NCBI RefSeq assembly: GCF_003201285.1
Contig: NZ_QICS01000002.1
Coordinates: forward strand, 310,001-374,000
Source of the DNA: Lachnotalea glycerini
GTDB lineage: Bacteria > Bacillota > Clostridia > Lachnospirales > Lachnospiraceae
DNA length: 64,000 bases
Direction of reading: 5' to 3'
Shown: positions 17,717 through 26,544 of the stretch, in pieces
Layout of the letters: each line of letters starts with the position of its first letter
Position numbering within the stretch: position 1 is the stretch's first letter
Made by a program: the position numbers and the translations under genes
The notes under the pieces: model-generated
What the model saw: only the letters and a program-made list of their open reading frames with translations
Database searches by the model: none
What the model was told of the DNA's origin: nothing

Positions 17717-18936
17717 TGATTATAAAGAAATTCCAGGGTGCCACTGAAATGGATGCTGTATTACAGGCAAAGGAAGAGCTTGGAAAGGATGCAGTTGTTT
17801 TAAATGTAAAAAAAATAAAGCAAAGAGGCATCTTTAAATTTTTAAAATCCACAATAGTTGAGGTAACTGTAGCTTTAGAAGAGGGAAAGATAGAAAAAGA
17901 TAAAACTGAGACGGATACTGTGAAAGCTAACGATTCCAAAAGTAGTTTTGATTCAGTTGCTGATGAGAAAATTGTTTTAAAGCCTCAATCTAAAATAATA
18001 GAAAAGAAGGCATTAGATTTGGGAAAGGATGAAACAGTGGAACTTGAAAAAAAGCTTGCTAATCTTCAAAGTCTTCTGGAAAAGCAAATTGAAACGAAAC
18101 CAGCTGAGACTTTAACTACTGAACAAGAAACGCAAAAGAGTGAAACTGCAGTCTTTGCTCAATTAATTTATAATACATTGCTTGATATGGAGGTTGATGA
18201 AAAATATATTAACCAGTTTATTGGTGAAATTGAATTGACCAAAAATAAGGATTTAACGATTGACCATGTTTTGTCAAATATCTATCAAAGAATGATTCTT
18301 AAATTGGGAGAGGCAAATTTAATTAAAGAAGCAAAGAAAAAACCTAAAGTAGTTTATTTTATCGGACCTACAGGGGTAGGAAAAACAACTACATTAGCTA
18401 AGATTGCATCAAAATTTCATGTAGAAGGAAATAAAAAAATTGTTATGTTAACTGCCGACACATATAGAATTGCAGCAACGGAGCAGCTAAGAACTTATGC
18501 AAATATACTGGGGGTTCCTTTTAATGTAGTTTATTCTGCGGAGGATTTGAAAAATTATGTAACGCAATTTAAGGAATATGATTTTATTTTGGTTGATACA
18601 GCTGGTCATTCGCATAAGAATAAGGAACAGACGGGAGATATTTTGAAACTGCTTAACTGCTTAGGTGATTCAGTAGAAAAGGAAATCTATTTAGTTATCA
18701 GTGCAGCAACAAAATATAGAGACTTGATTAAGATTGTAGATACATATAATAATATGATTGATTACAATATTATATTTACTAAATTAGATGAAACTACAAG
18801 TTTAGGCAATATTTTAAATATTAAAATGTATTCAGGCAAAGAATTAGCATATGTCACATTAGGGCAAAATGTGCCTGATGATATTGAAATATTCGATGCA
18901 CAAAGTCTTGTGAAACAATTATTGGGAGGTCAATAA
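17716..18936 (+). CDS. flhF: FlhF, SRP-type GTPase for flagellar placement
   Basis: A 406-residue protein. A basic N-terminal B domain (MIIKKFQGATEMDAVLQAKE) is followed by a helical N domain and an SRP-family GTPase domain with P-loop GPTGVGKTTT from about residue 217, DTYRIAATEQLRTYA and the G3 element DTAGHSH. FlhF sets number and position of flagella together with FlhG, encoded next. The GTG start overlaps the flhA stop by one base. Confidence 0.95.
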   Translation: MIIKKFQGATEMDAVLQAKEELGKDAVVLNVKKIKQRGIFKFLKSTIVEVTVALEEGKIEKDKTETDTVKANDSKSSFDSVADEKIVLKPQSKIIEKKALDLGKDETVELEKKLANLQSLLEKQIETKPAETLTTEQETQKSETAVFAQLIYNTLLDMEVDEKYINQFIGEIELTKNKDLTIDHVLSNIYQRMILKLGEANLIKEAKKKPKVVYFIGPTGVGKTTTLAKIASKFHVEGNKKIVMLTADTYRIAATEQLRTYANILGVPFNVVYSAEDLKNYVTQFKEYDFILVDTAGHSHKNKEQTGDILKLLNCLGDSVEKEIYLVISAATKYRDLIKIVDTYNNMIDYNIIFTKLDETTSLGNILNIKMYSGKELAYVTLGQNVPDDIEIFDAQSLVKQLLGGQ

Positions 18937-18939
18937 TAA

Positions 18940-19821
18940 ATGGATCAAGCACAGCAGCTGAGGAATATCGTCAAGATGTCTAATCAAAGAGTAAATAAAG
19001 TTGCAAGAGTAATAACTATTACTAGTGGTAAAGGTGGAGTTGGGAAGAGCAATTCAGCCGTTAATCTTGCAATTTGGCTAAATAGATTGGGGAAGCGTGT
19101 TATTATCTTTGATGCCGATTTTGGATTAGCAAATATAGAAGTTATGTTTGGAACAATTCCAAAATATAGTTTGAGGGATTTTATATTTGAGGGAAAAAGT
19201 ATAAAGGAAATAATCACGGTAGAATCTGAGAGAATCGGATTTGTTTCAGGAGGTTCAGGTATTAGTGAATTAGCTAATTTGAATCGAAATCAGATTGATA
19301 CATTAGTAAGTAATTTGGCGGAATTGGATGAGTTGGCAGATTATATCATTGTTGATACAGGGGCAGGAATTTCAGATGCTGTGCTGGAATTTATTTTAGT
19401 TAGTAGAGAAATAATACTTATTATAACACCAGAGCCTACTTCATTGACGGATGCTTACTCGTTACTCAAAGTGCTAAACAGTAATCCCAGATTTAATTTG
19501 GAAGATACTAAAATTAAAGTATTATCCAATAAAGCTGATTCTTATAAGGAAGGAATGGCTAGTTACGATCGGTTAAATTTGGTAGTCGGCAAGTTTCTTA
19601 AGTTAAATATAAGTCTGTTAGGGATCATACCTAATGATGAAAATGTTCGAAAAGCAATTATCAGACAAAGGCCAGTTTCGTTATTAAATCCCACTTCAAG
19701 AGCATCAAAAGCTTACGAAGACATAGCTAAAGTGATTGTTAATGATAAGGATGAACGTAAAGGTAAAAAAGGAATTGCCAGCTTGTTTTCAGAATTACTT
19801 AAAACGAAAGCTAGAAGATAG
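18940..19821 (+). CDS. flhG: FlhG, MinD-like ATPase
   Basis: A 293-residue MinD/ParA-type ATPase (YlxH in Bacillus). The N-terminus has the DQAQQLR activator helix known to stimulate FlhF GTPase, followed by the deviant Walker A SGKGGVGKSN, and the switch strands DADFGLANIEVMFG and IIVDTGAGIS. It limits flagellar number and feeds C-ring assembly through FliM/FliY. It begins 3 bases after flhF ends. Confidence 0.95.
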   Translation: MDQAQQLRNIVKMSNQRVNKVARVITITSGKGGVGKSNSAVNLAIWLNRLGKRVIIFDADFGLANIEVMFGTIPKYSLRDFIFEGKSIKEIITVESERIGFVSGGSGISELANLNRNQIDTLVSNLAELDELADYIIVDTGAGISDAVLEFILVSREIILIITPEPTSLTDAYSLLKVLNSNPRFNLEDTKIKVLSNKADSYKEGMASYDRLNLVVGKFLKLNISLLGIIPNDENVRKAIIRQRPVSLLNPTSRASKAYEDIAKVIVNDKDERKGKKGIASLFSELLKTKARR

Positions 19822-19832
19822 GGAGGATTGCT

Positions 19833-20561
19833 ATGGCTAGCATTATTAGTGTAGGCGATAAAGTAGACTTAAGAATAATAAAACATAAACAAACTTCTAA
19901 TGCGATAGATAAAGAATATAGAATATACAAAAGTAAAATATATGATATAGCAGATGAAAAAATATTAAAATTATCGATGCCGATTGAGGGAGGAAGCATT
20001 GTGTTGCTTCCATTGGGACAGGTTTTTGAAATTTATTTTTATACAATGAATGGGTTATACCAAGCAAAAGGTAAGGTAATTAAACGATTTAAAGAAAATA
20101 ATATTTTTGTTTTTTTGTTTGAATTGTCGACCCCGATAAAAAAGAATCAAAGAAGAGAGTTCTTTCGATTCGATTGTGTTATTGACATGAAATATTCTCA
20201 AGTTTCTGAATATGAAAGCAGATTAGTACTACAAAATGAAATTGAAGATGCAAGAGGAAAAATAATAGAATGGCAAAACGGATTTATTGTTGATATCAGC
20301 GGTGGAGGGATAAGATTTACATCAGGTGATAAATTTTTGAAAAACTCTTACATATTGGCAAAATTTAATTTGGTGATAAATCATAGAATAAAAGAATTTT
20401 GCATCATTATAAAAATTATTTCATCGGATAAGATATTGAATCGTAGCGGACAATACGAGAGTAGAGGAAAATTTGTAAGTATGAGTTTGTTGGAAACAGA
20501 AGAAATAGTACGTTATATTTTTGAAGAAGAACGTAAATCTCGAAAGAATAGAAAGAGTTGA
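19833..20561 (+). CDS. PilZ-domain c-di-GMP receptor, YcgR-like
   Basis: A 242-residue protein with an N-terminal YcgR-type beta domain (residues 1-105) and a C-terminal PilZ domain. The c-di-GMP motifs are visible: RREFFRF (RxxxR) near residue 110 and DISGGGIRF (D-x-S-x-x-G) near 155. YcgR-like proteins brake the motor or reset switching when c-di-GMP rises. The place between flhG and cheB matches YlxH-adjacent PilZ genes in other Clostridia. TAGGGAGG precedes ATG 19833. Confidence 0.88.
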   Translation: MASIISVGDKVDLRIIKHKQTSNAIDKEYRIYKSKIYDIADEKILKLSMPIEGGSIVLLPLGQVFEIYFYTMNGLYQAKGKVIKRFKENNIFVFLFELSTPIKKNQRREFFRFDCVIDMKYSQVSEYESRLVLQNEIEDARGKIIEWQNGFIVDISGGGIRFTSGDKFLKNSYILAKFNLVINHRIKEFCIIIKIISSDKILNRSGQYESRGKFVSMSLLETEEIVRYIFEEERKSRKNRKS

Positions 20562-20565
20562 TAGA

Positions 20566-21660
20566 ATGAGTAAAAATATTTTGATTGTTGATGACTCTGC
20601 ACTTATGAGAAGAATCATGTGTGATATAATAAACTCAGATAATCGATTTGAAGTCACTGACATTGCGAAAAACGGTGCAGAGGCTTTTGGATTATTATTA
20701 GATAAAAAATATGATGTAGTTGTGTGCGACATTAATATGCCTAAGATGACAGGGTTAGAACTTTTGGAACAACTACAACGTTACAAGATTAAAGTTCCAA
20801 TTATTATGGTTAGTACCTTGGCAAAGGAAGGCGCCAAAGAGACTATTTTAGCATTAGAATTAGGAGCTTTTGATTTTGTTACAAAACCGGAAAACTTTAT
20901 TGAGGCGAAAGGTAATGACTTTAAGCAAAGGCTTATGTCTACACTAGAGGTAGCGGCAAAAATGACGTTAGAGAAAAAAACAGAAGATATAGTGCGTCAG
21001 ATATTAGCTTCTAAAAAAGGTGTAGATTTTGCAAAAGAAATGGGAACTGAGTCAAGAAAAACGTTGAGAATGTCAGCAGGCAATAACAAAATAGTGGCTT
21101 TGGCTTGTTCAACGGGAGGACCTAAGTCATTACAAGCAGTGATTCCATTGCTTCCAGCAGATTTAAATGCAGCGGTGCTTTTAGTACAGCATATGCCTGC
21201 GGGATTTACTAATTCATTAGCGCAAAGATTAGATGAGATGAGTAAAGTTAAAGTGAAAGAAGCAGCAGATGGCGAAATGATTCAAAAGGGATATGTTTAT
21301 ATTGCACCAGGCGGTTATCATATGAAAGCATTAAGAGATGGCAGCGGTCATAAAATAAAGCTTACTCAGGAAGCACCGATTGGTGGACTAAGACCTTGTG
21401 CTAATGTAATGTATGAGTCCTTAATTAATTCTTCTTATGATGAAGTGGTATGTGTTGTGCTTACGGGAATGGGATCTGATGGAACAATTGGTATTAAAAA
21501 ATTAAGTAACAGTAAAACGGTCTATGTAATAGCACAAGATGAAAAAACATGTGTGGTATTTGGAATGCCAAAGACCATTGCTGAAGCGGGATTAGTGGAT
21601 GAGGTTGTTCCCCTTGAAAACGTTTCGCAGACTATAATTAAGAATGTAGGAGTACGATGA
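20566..21660 (+). CDS. cheB: CheB, receptor methylesterase
   Basis: A 364-residue protein: receiver domain with Asp55 as phospho-acceptor, linker, and C-terminal methylesterase with the catalytic Ser in ACSTGGPKSLQ, His in QHMPAGFTNSLAQRL and Asp in GMGSDGT. It demethylates and deamidates chemoreceptors. I use ATG 20566, 4 bases after the PilZ gene stop; the frame extends upstream to 20521 but would overlap it. The matching methyltransferase CheR is not in the window. Confidence 0.95.
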   Translation: MSKNILIVDDSALMRRIMCDIINSDNRFEVTDIAKNGAEAFGLLLDKKYDVVVCDINMPKMTGLELLEQLQRYKIKVPIIMVSTLAKEGAKETILALELGAFDFVTKPENFIEAKGNDFKQRLMSTLEVAAKMTLEKKTEDIVRQILASKKGVDFAKEMGTESRKTLRMSAGNNKIVALACSTGGPKSLQAVIPLLPADLNAAVLLVQHMPAGFTNSLAQRLDEMSKVKVKEAADGEMIQKGYVYIAPGGYHMKALRDGSGHKIKLTQEAPIGGLRPCANVMYESLINSSYDEVVCVVLTGMGSDGTIGIKKLSNSKTVYVIAQDEKTCVVFGMPKTIAEAGLVDEVVPLENVSQTIIKNVGVR

Positions 21661-21661
21661 T

Positions 21662-23758
21662 ATGGATGTTAGTCAATATTTAGAGATTTTTATCGATGAA
21701 ACAAAAGAGCATTTGCAAAGCTTAAATGAACAGCTTTTAATTCTTGAAAAAGAACCTGAAAATGACGATACCATTAACGAAATATTTAGAGCGGCTCATT
21801 CATTAAAAGGAATGGCTGGAACTATGGGATATAAGAGAATGCAAAGATTAACCCATGATATGGAAAATGTTTTTTCTGAAATTCGAAATGGTAAAATGAA
21901 AGTATCTGCAGGGTTAGTTGATGTATTATTTCAGTGCTTAGATGCATTGGAGGGGTATTTGCAAATTATACAGGAAACAGCCGGGGAAGGTACAAATGAC
22001 AATGAGCCAATTATTACACAATTAAATGCAATTTTAAATGCTGAAACCGGTGTAAAAGTTGATAAAGAAACAAATAAGACACAAGAAGTAAGAAGTGTTG
22101 TTTATGAAGAATCAAAATATGCTCCTTTATATAAGGATATTGAGTTAGAGCCGCAGGAAAAGCATGCAATCAGTGAAGCTATGGAAAGAGGTTTGCATGT
22201 ATATGGTTTTACAATATACGTACAAGAAACATGTATTTTAAAAGCTGCAAGGGCATTTCTTGTCTTTAAGGGTATTGAAGATGTAGGAGAGACGATTAAA
22301 TCAATTCCAAGCGTTCAAGATATTGAAGATGAAAGATTCGATTTACATTTTAGCATGTACATAATATCGAAAGAAACCTATCAAACGGTAGAAGCAGTAA
22401 TCAAAAACGTATCAGAAATTGATACCGTTATAGGTGAAGAATTTACATACGAATCAATTAGCAGCCTAAATAAAAGACAGGAAAAGACTGAAGAATCAGT
22501 TAAAGAATCTCAGCCTGTTACATCACAGGAGAGCAAGCCATCTGTGCAAGTAGTTCAAAAACCACAGGCAAATAATTTCAAGGCAGCACCTCAAAAACCG
22601 GTGGTTAATCGCACCGTAAGAGTTGATATTGAAAAATTAGATGTGCTTATGAACCTCGTAAGTGAGTTGATTATTGCAAAAAATGGATTGGTATCAGTCA
22701 GCTCAAGTGAAACAGGAGAGAATTCACAAGGTTTTCATGAACAGATAGAATACTTAGAGAGAGTAACGACGAATCTTCATGAATCAGTTATGAAGACACG
22801 AATGGTGCCAATTGAAAGTGTAGTAAATAGATTTCCACGAATGATTCGTGACCTGAATAAGAAACTGAATAAGAAAATGGAATTGTATATGACGGGTGAA
22901 GATACAGAGCTTGATAGAACGGTTATTGATGAAATTGGTGATCCGTTGATGCATTTGCTTCGTAATTCGGCAGATCATGGTTTAGAATCGGGTGAGGTTA
23001 GAATTGCAAGAGGAAAGCCGGAGGTTGGCTCTATTTTTCTTGATGCTTATCAAGAGGGTAATAATGTAATCATTGAAGTAAGAGACGATGGCAACGGTAT
23101 TGATGTAAATGCTGTCAGAACAAAAGCTTTGGAAAGAGGTACTATAACACCGGAGCAGGCAGAATCAATGAGTGATAAGGATATTATTGATTTATTGTTC
23201 TTACCAAGTTTTTCTACTGCTAAAACTGTTTCAGACGTATCAGGAAGAGGTGTGGGACTTGACGTTGTTAAGTCAAAAATAGAGGCTTTAGGCGGTGATG
23301 TTGAAGTAAAAAGTAAGCTTGGAGAAGGAAGTACATGGACAATCAGGCTTCCGTTAACATTAGCGATTATTCAAGCACTTATGGTTGAACTTGGAAACGA
23401 AAAGTATGCCATCGCCTTAGGAAGCATACAGACAATTGAAGACATATCGGTACGCGATATTAAATATGTCGAAGCAAAAGAAGTAATACATATCCGAGAA
23501 ACCGTGATACCACTTATTCGATTAGATAAAGTTTTAGGAATTGTTAAAGATGAAGAGCAGCCTGAAAACTTAACAGTTGTAATTGTTAAAAAGGGTGATA
23601 AATTGGCTGGTTTAGTAGTTGATAACTTAATGGGACAGCAAGAAATTGTTATAAAATCCTTAGGCAAGTATATTAATATTGATAAGGTAATTAGTGGTGC
23701 AACAATTCTTGGTGACGGCGAAATAGCATTGATTCTTGATGTTAATACATTGGTATAG
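21662..23758 (+). CDS. cheA: CheA, chemotaxis histidine kinase
   Basis: A 698-residue kinase. The P1 phosphotransfer domain has His46 (AAHSLKGMAG). A P2 CheY/CheB-binding domain (about 170-265), a linker, the P3 dimerisation helices (about 320-390), the P4 ATPase with HLLRNSADHGLE, DDGNGID and GRGVGLDVVKSKIEALGG, and the P5 CheW-like domain complete it. It phosphorylates CheY and CheB, both encoded in this operon. It starts one base after the cheB stop. Confidence 0.97.
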   Translation: MDVSQYLEIFIDETKEHLQSLNEQLLILEKEPENDDTINEIFRAAHSLKGMAGTMGYKRMQRLTHDMENVFSEIRNGKMKVSAGLVDVLFQCLDALEGYLQIIQETAGEGTNDNEPIITQLNAILNAETGVKVDKETNKTQEVRSVVYEESKYAPLYKDIELEPQEKHAISEAMERGLHVYGFTIYVQETCILKAARAFLVFKGIEDVGETIKSIPSVQDIEDERFDLHFSMYIISKETYQTVEAVIKNVSEIDTVIGEEFTYESISSLNKRQEKTEESVKESQPVTSQESKPSVQVVQKPQANNFKAAPQKPVVNRTVRVDIEKLDVLMNLVSELIIAKNGLVSVSSSETGENSQGFHEQIEYLERVTTNLHESVMKTRMVPIESVVNRFPRMIRDLNKKLNKKMELYMTGEDTELDRTVIDEIGDPLMHLLRNSADHGLESGEVRIARGKPEVGSIFLDAYQEGNNVIIEVRDDGNGIDVNAVRTKALERGTITPEQAESMSDKDIIDLLFLPSFSTAKTVSDVSGRGVGLDVVKSKIEALGGDVEVKSKLGEGSTWTIRLPLTLAIIQALMVELGNEKYAIALGSIQTIEDISVRDIKYVEAKEVIHIRETVIPLIRLDKVLGIVKDEEQPENLTVVIVKKGDKLAGLVVDNLMGQQEIVIKSLGKYINIDKVISGATILGDGEIALILDVNTLV

Positions 23759-23771
23759 GGAGGTGTTGACA

Positions 23772-24227
23772 ATGGAAGAAAGTAAAGTAGAATTTAATTC
23801 AACTCAGTATATTGTAGTAAAGATTGGCAATGAACAATATGGTATTGATATTAGTTATGTAGATAATATAGTACGTATGCAAAAAATTATCAGAGTACCT
23901 AAAGCACAACATTATTTTAAGGGCGTTATTAATCTTAGAGGTGTAATTGTTCCAGTTATGAGTATAAGATTAAAGATGCAGTTAGAAGATGATAAGTTTG
24001 ACAACAGTAGTAGAATTATAATTTTAAAAATGGATCAGGCACTAATAGGAATTATTGTTGATGAGGTAAAAGAAGTCGTGACCTTGGAAAATTCGGATAT
24101 AGAAAAAATGGCTTATGATTCAAAGGATGAAAAGACTTCTTATATAAATGGTATTGGCAAGCATGATGGAGAACTTATTTCTTTATTAGATATTAATAGT
24201 GTAATTACAGAAAAAGAATTAGTATAA
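23772..24227 (+). CDS. cheW: CheW, receptor-kinase coupling protein
   Basis: A 151-residue CheW domain with KIGNEQYGIDISYVDNIVRM, the FKGVINLRGVIVPVMSIRLK core and the C-terminal VDEVKEVVTL region. It links CheA P5 to chemoreceptors. I start at ATG 23772, which has GGGAGGTG 9 bases upstream; the longer frame from 23736 would overlap cheA. Confidence 0.95.
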   Translation: MEESKVEFNSTQYIVVKIGNEQYGIDISYVDNIVRMQKIIRVPKAQHYFKGVINLRGVIVPVMSIRLKMQLEDDKFDNSSRIIILKMDQALIGIIVDEVKEVVTLENSDIEKMAYDSKDEKTSYINGIGKHDGELISLLDINSVITEKELV

Positions 24228-24240
24228 GGATGGTATACCA

Positions 24241-24855
24241 ATGGCAAAGATTAATTTGGAAGAAATAGATTCAATCCATTATGATGTGCTAAAAGAATTA
24301 GGCAATATAGGTGCAGGCAATGCAACAACAGCATTATCACAGCTTCTTAATATGAAGCTTGATATGAAAGTCCCAAAAGTTGATTTAGTAGGATTTGATC
24401 AATTGGCTCCATCAATATGTGACGAAGAAGAATTAGTTGTAGGTATTTATTTAATGCTAGAAGGTGATATCCAAGGCAGTATGATGTTTATGGTTGAAAA
24501 GAAAGCTGCAACCTGTCTTGTTAATCAGCTAATGGGCAGACCGGTACATGATGTCAGAGAATTTGATGAAATGGATTTGTCTGCGCTGCAAGAAATAGGA
24601 AATATAATTACTGGAGCCTATTTATCTTCTTTATCAACATTAACCAGATTAACAATTACAGCTTCGATACCATATATGAGCATTGATATGGCGGCAGCAA
24701 TACTTAGCGTACCTGCAATTGAATTTGGAAAAGTTGGTGATAAGGCATTATTAATTGAAACCCAATTTGGGGATGAAATATTAATCAATGGTTATTTTAT
24801 TTTGATTCCTGAATTGGAATCGTATGATAAGATTCTAGCATCATTAGGATTATAA
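24241..24855 (+). CDS. cheC: CheC, CheY-P phosphatase
   Basis: A 204-residue protein with the two pseudo-symmetric phosphatase motifs: DVLKELGNIGAGNATTAL near residue 12 and ALQEIGNIITGAYLSSL near residue 117. CheC hydrolyses CheY-P and is stimulated by CheD, which is encoded 19 bases downstream. It is a small relative of the middle domain of FliY and FliM in the same operon. Confidence 0.95.
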   Translation: MAKINLEEIDSIHYDVLKELGNIGAGNATTALSQLLNMKLDMKVPKVDLVGFDQLAPSICDEEELVVGIYLMLEGDIQGSMMFMVEKKAATCLVNQLMGRPVHDVREFDEMDLSALQEIGNIITGAYLSSLSTLTRLTITASIPYMSIDMAAAILSVPAIEFGKVGDKALLIETQFGDEILINGYFILIPELESYDKILASLGL

Positions 24856-24874
24856 TACAGGTGGTAATATACAT

Positions 24875-25360
24875 ATGGATGAAATGATTAAAGTAGGAAT
24901 GGCTGATTTAAAGGTATGCCCGTATCCAAATGCTATTACAACATTAGGATTAGGTTCTTGTGTTGGGATTGCTGTTTATGATCCAGTCAGTAAAGTAGGT
25001 GGACTTGCACATGTTATGCTGCCAGATAGCACACAAATTAGAAATAATTCAAATAGAGCTAAATTTGCGGATACAGGTATTATTGATTTAGTTGATTTGA
25101 TGATAAAAGCAGGGGCATTAAGAAGCAGGCTGGTTGCTAAAATTGCAGGTGGAGCTCAGATGTTTGCCTTTAATGGACAGTCTGATATGGTTCGAATTGG
25201 AGCTAGAAATGTTGAAGCGTCTAAAATAAAATTAAAAGAGCTAGGCATCAGGCTATTAGCAGAGGATACTGGATTGAATTATGGACGAACCGTTGAATTT
25301 TATACAGAAACAGGAAATTTTATAATTAAATCAGTAGGGAAAGAGAAGAAAATCATATAA
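24875..25360 (+). CDS. cheD: CheD, chemoreceptor glutamine deamidase
   Basis: A 161-residue protein carrying the catalytic Cys in GLGSCVGIAVYD and His in GGLAHVMLP, with the IAGGAQMF and LGGR-equivalent GIRLLAEDTGLNYGRTV segments. CheD deamidates receptor glutamines and activates CheC in return for sequestration. CAGGTGG precedes ATG 24875. A weak terminator-like hairpin follows at 25399-25433. Confidence 0.94.
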   Translation: MDEMIKVGMADLKVCPYPNAITTLGLGSCVGIAVYDPVSKVGGLAHVMLPDSTQIRNNSNRAKFADTGIIDLVDLMIKAGALRSRLVAKIAGGAQMFAFNGQSDMVRIGARNVEASKIKLKELGIRLLAEDTGLNYGRTVEFYTETGNFIIKSVGKEKKII

Positions 25361-25398
25361 TTAGCTTCTAGACTAAATTAAATATAAAATAAAGAAAG

Positions 25399-25433
25399 AT
25401 AGAATGTCATCAACGGATGATAATTCTATTTTT
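25399..25433 (+). terminator. Weak terminator or attenuator after cheD
   Basis: An interrupted stem (ATAGAAT with ATTCTAT outside, TCATC with GATGA inside, AACG loop) is followed by five T in ATTTTT. It could lower transcription into the small membrane gene and fliA without ending the operon. Confidence 0.5.
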
Positions 25434-25458
25434 CCGTATTTTATGAAAAGGTGGTAAG

Positions 25459-25725
25459 ATGAAAAGATTAAGATTATTACCAATGATAATTATGTTGATT
25501 GCAGGGTTGATCACCTGTATCATAGCCGTTGTAAAGAAATTTGATAACACATATGCCTTGACAGCACTTTTTGTTGTGTTGTTAACTTTTTATGTCGTGG
25601 GACTTATCGCACGAACTGTAATTAGAAAAGTATGTTTTTCTTTAAAAACTGAAAATGAATCCGAAGCAAATGAAGAGAGTGTCATTACAGAAGATACAAC
25701 ACAACAGCAGGGAGAAAAAATATAG
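25459..25725 (+). CDS. Small two-helix membrane protein of the flagellar operon
   Basis: An 88-residue protein not recognised as a named family. Two hydrophobic segments (about residues 6-24 and 32-52) with short loops are followed by a charged cytoplasmic tail rich in Glu and Thr. AAAGGTGGT lies before ATG 25459. Its position between cheD and the sigma-28 gene suggests a flagellar or membrane-regulatory accessory role; that is inferred from context only. Confidence 0.75.
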   Translation: MKRLRLLPMIIMLIAGLITCIIAVVKKFDNTYALTALFVVLLTFYVVGLIARTVIRKVCFSLKTENESEANEESVITEDTTQQQGEKI

Positions 25726-25754
25726 GATAAACGAAAGTGACTGGAGGCTTATGA

Positions 25755-26522
25755 ATGGATGAAGCAGGGAAGTTGAAACTATGGGAAAGTTATGAAAAGG
25801 ATAAATCACAAGAGATCAGAGAAAAAATCATAATCGAATATGCTCCCCTTGTTAAAATAGTAGCCGGCAGATTAAGTATGTACCTAGGTCATTCAGTTGA
25901 GTATGATGATTTAGTGGGGTATGGAGTTTTTGGTTTAATAGATGCAATTGATAAATTTGATTGTGCCAAAATGGTTAAGTTTGAGACTTATGCAAGTCTG
26001 CGTATTAGAGGATCAATTTTAGATCAGTTAAGAAAGATGGATTGGATTCCAAGAACTGTTAGGCAAAAGCAAAAAAAAATCGAAATGGCAATAAAAGAAG
26101 TTGAATTAAGAACAGGCAGAGAAGCCTCAAATGATGAGATAGCGAAAGAAATTGGTATTAATGGGGAAGAACTGGAAGAGTGGAGGAATAAGACAAAAAT
26201 CACAAACATAATTTCATTGGATGAATTTCTAGAGCAGGGGAGTGAAACTTCTTTTGACAATAGATTCAGGACTAATTTTGAACTCCCGGAAAAAAAAGTA
26301 GAAAATGACGAAATTAAAAAGATTTTGCAGGAGACACTTGAAACTTTAACTGATAAAGAAAAGAAAGTTATACTACTTTATTACTACGAAGAGTTGACAT
26401 TGAAGGAAATTAGTAGAATACTAGAAGTATCAGAATCAAGAGTATCACAATTGCATACGAAAGCAATACAAAAAATGAAAGTGAAACTTGGTAAGTATTT
26501 TGAAATATTAATAGATATCTAA
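25755..26522 (+). CDS. fliA: Sigma-28 factor for late flagellar genes
   Basis: A 255-residue sigma-70 family factor of the FliA/SigD/WhiG group. Region 2 is seen as VEYDDLVGYGVFGLIDAIDK and TYASLRIRGSILDQLRKMDW, region 3 as RQKQKKIEMAIKEVELRTGR, and the region 4 helix-turn-helix as LTLKEISRILEVSESRVSQL. It directs RNA polymerase to flagellin, chemoreceptor and motility promoters. The anti-sigma factor FlgM is not in the window. TGGAGGCT lies upstream of ATG 25755. Confidence 0.95.
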   Translation: MDEAGKLKLWESYEKDKSQEIREKIIIEYAPLVKIVAGRLSMYLGHSVEYDDLVGYGVFGLIDAIDKFDCAKMVKFETYASLRIRGSILDQLRKMDWIPRTVRQKQKKIEMAIKEVELRTGREASNDEIAKEIGINGEELEEWRNKTKITNIISLDEFLEQGSETSFDNRFRTNFELPEKKVENDEIKKILQETLETLTDKEKKVILLYYYEELTLKEISRILEVSESRVSQLHTKAIQKMKVKLGKYFEILIDI

Positions 26523-26544
26523 TTCAGGTACAGGGGGAAAAGGG

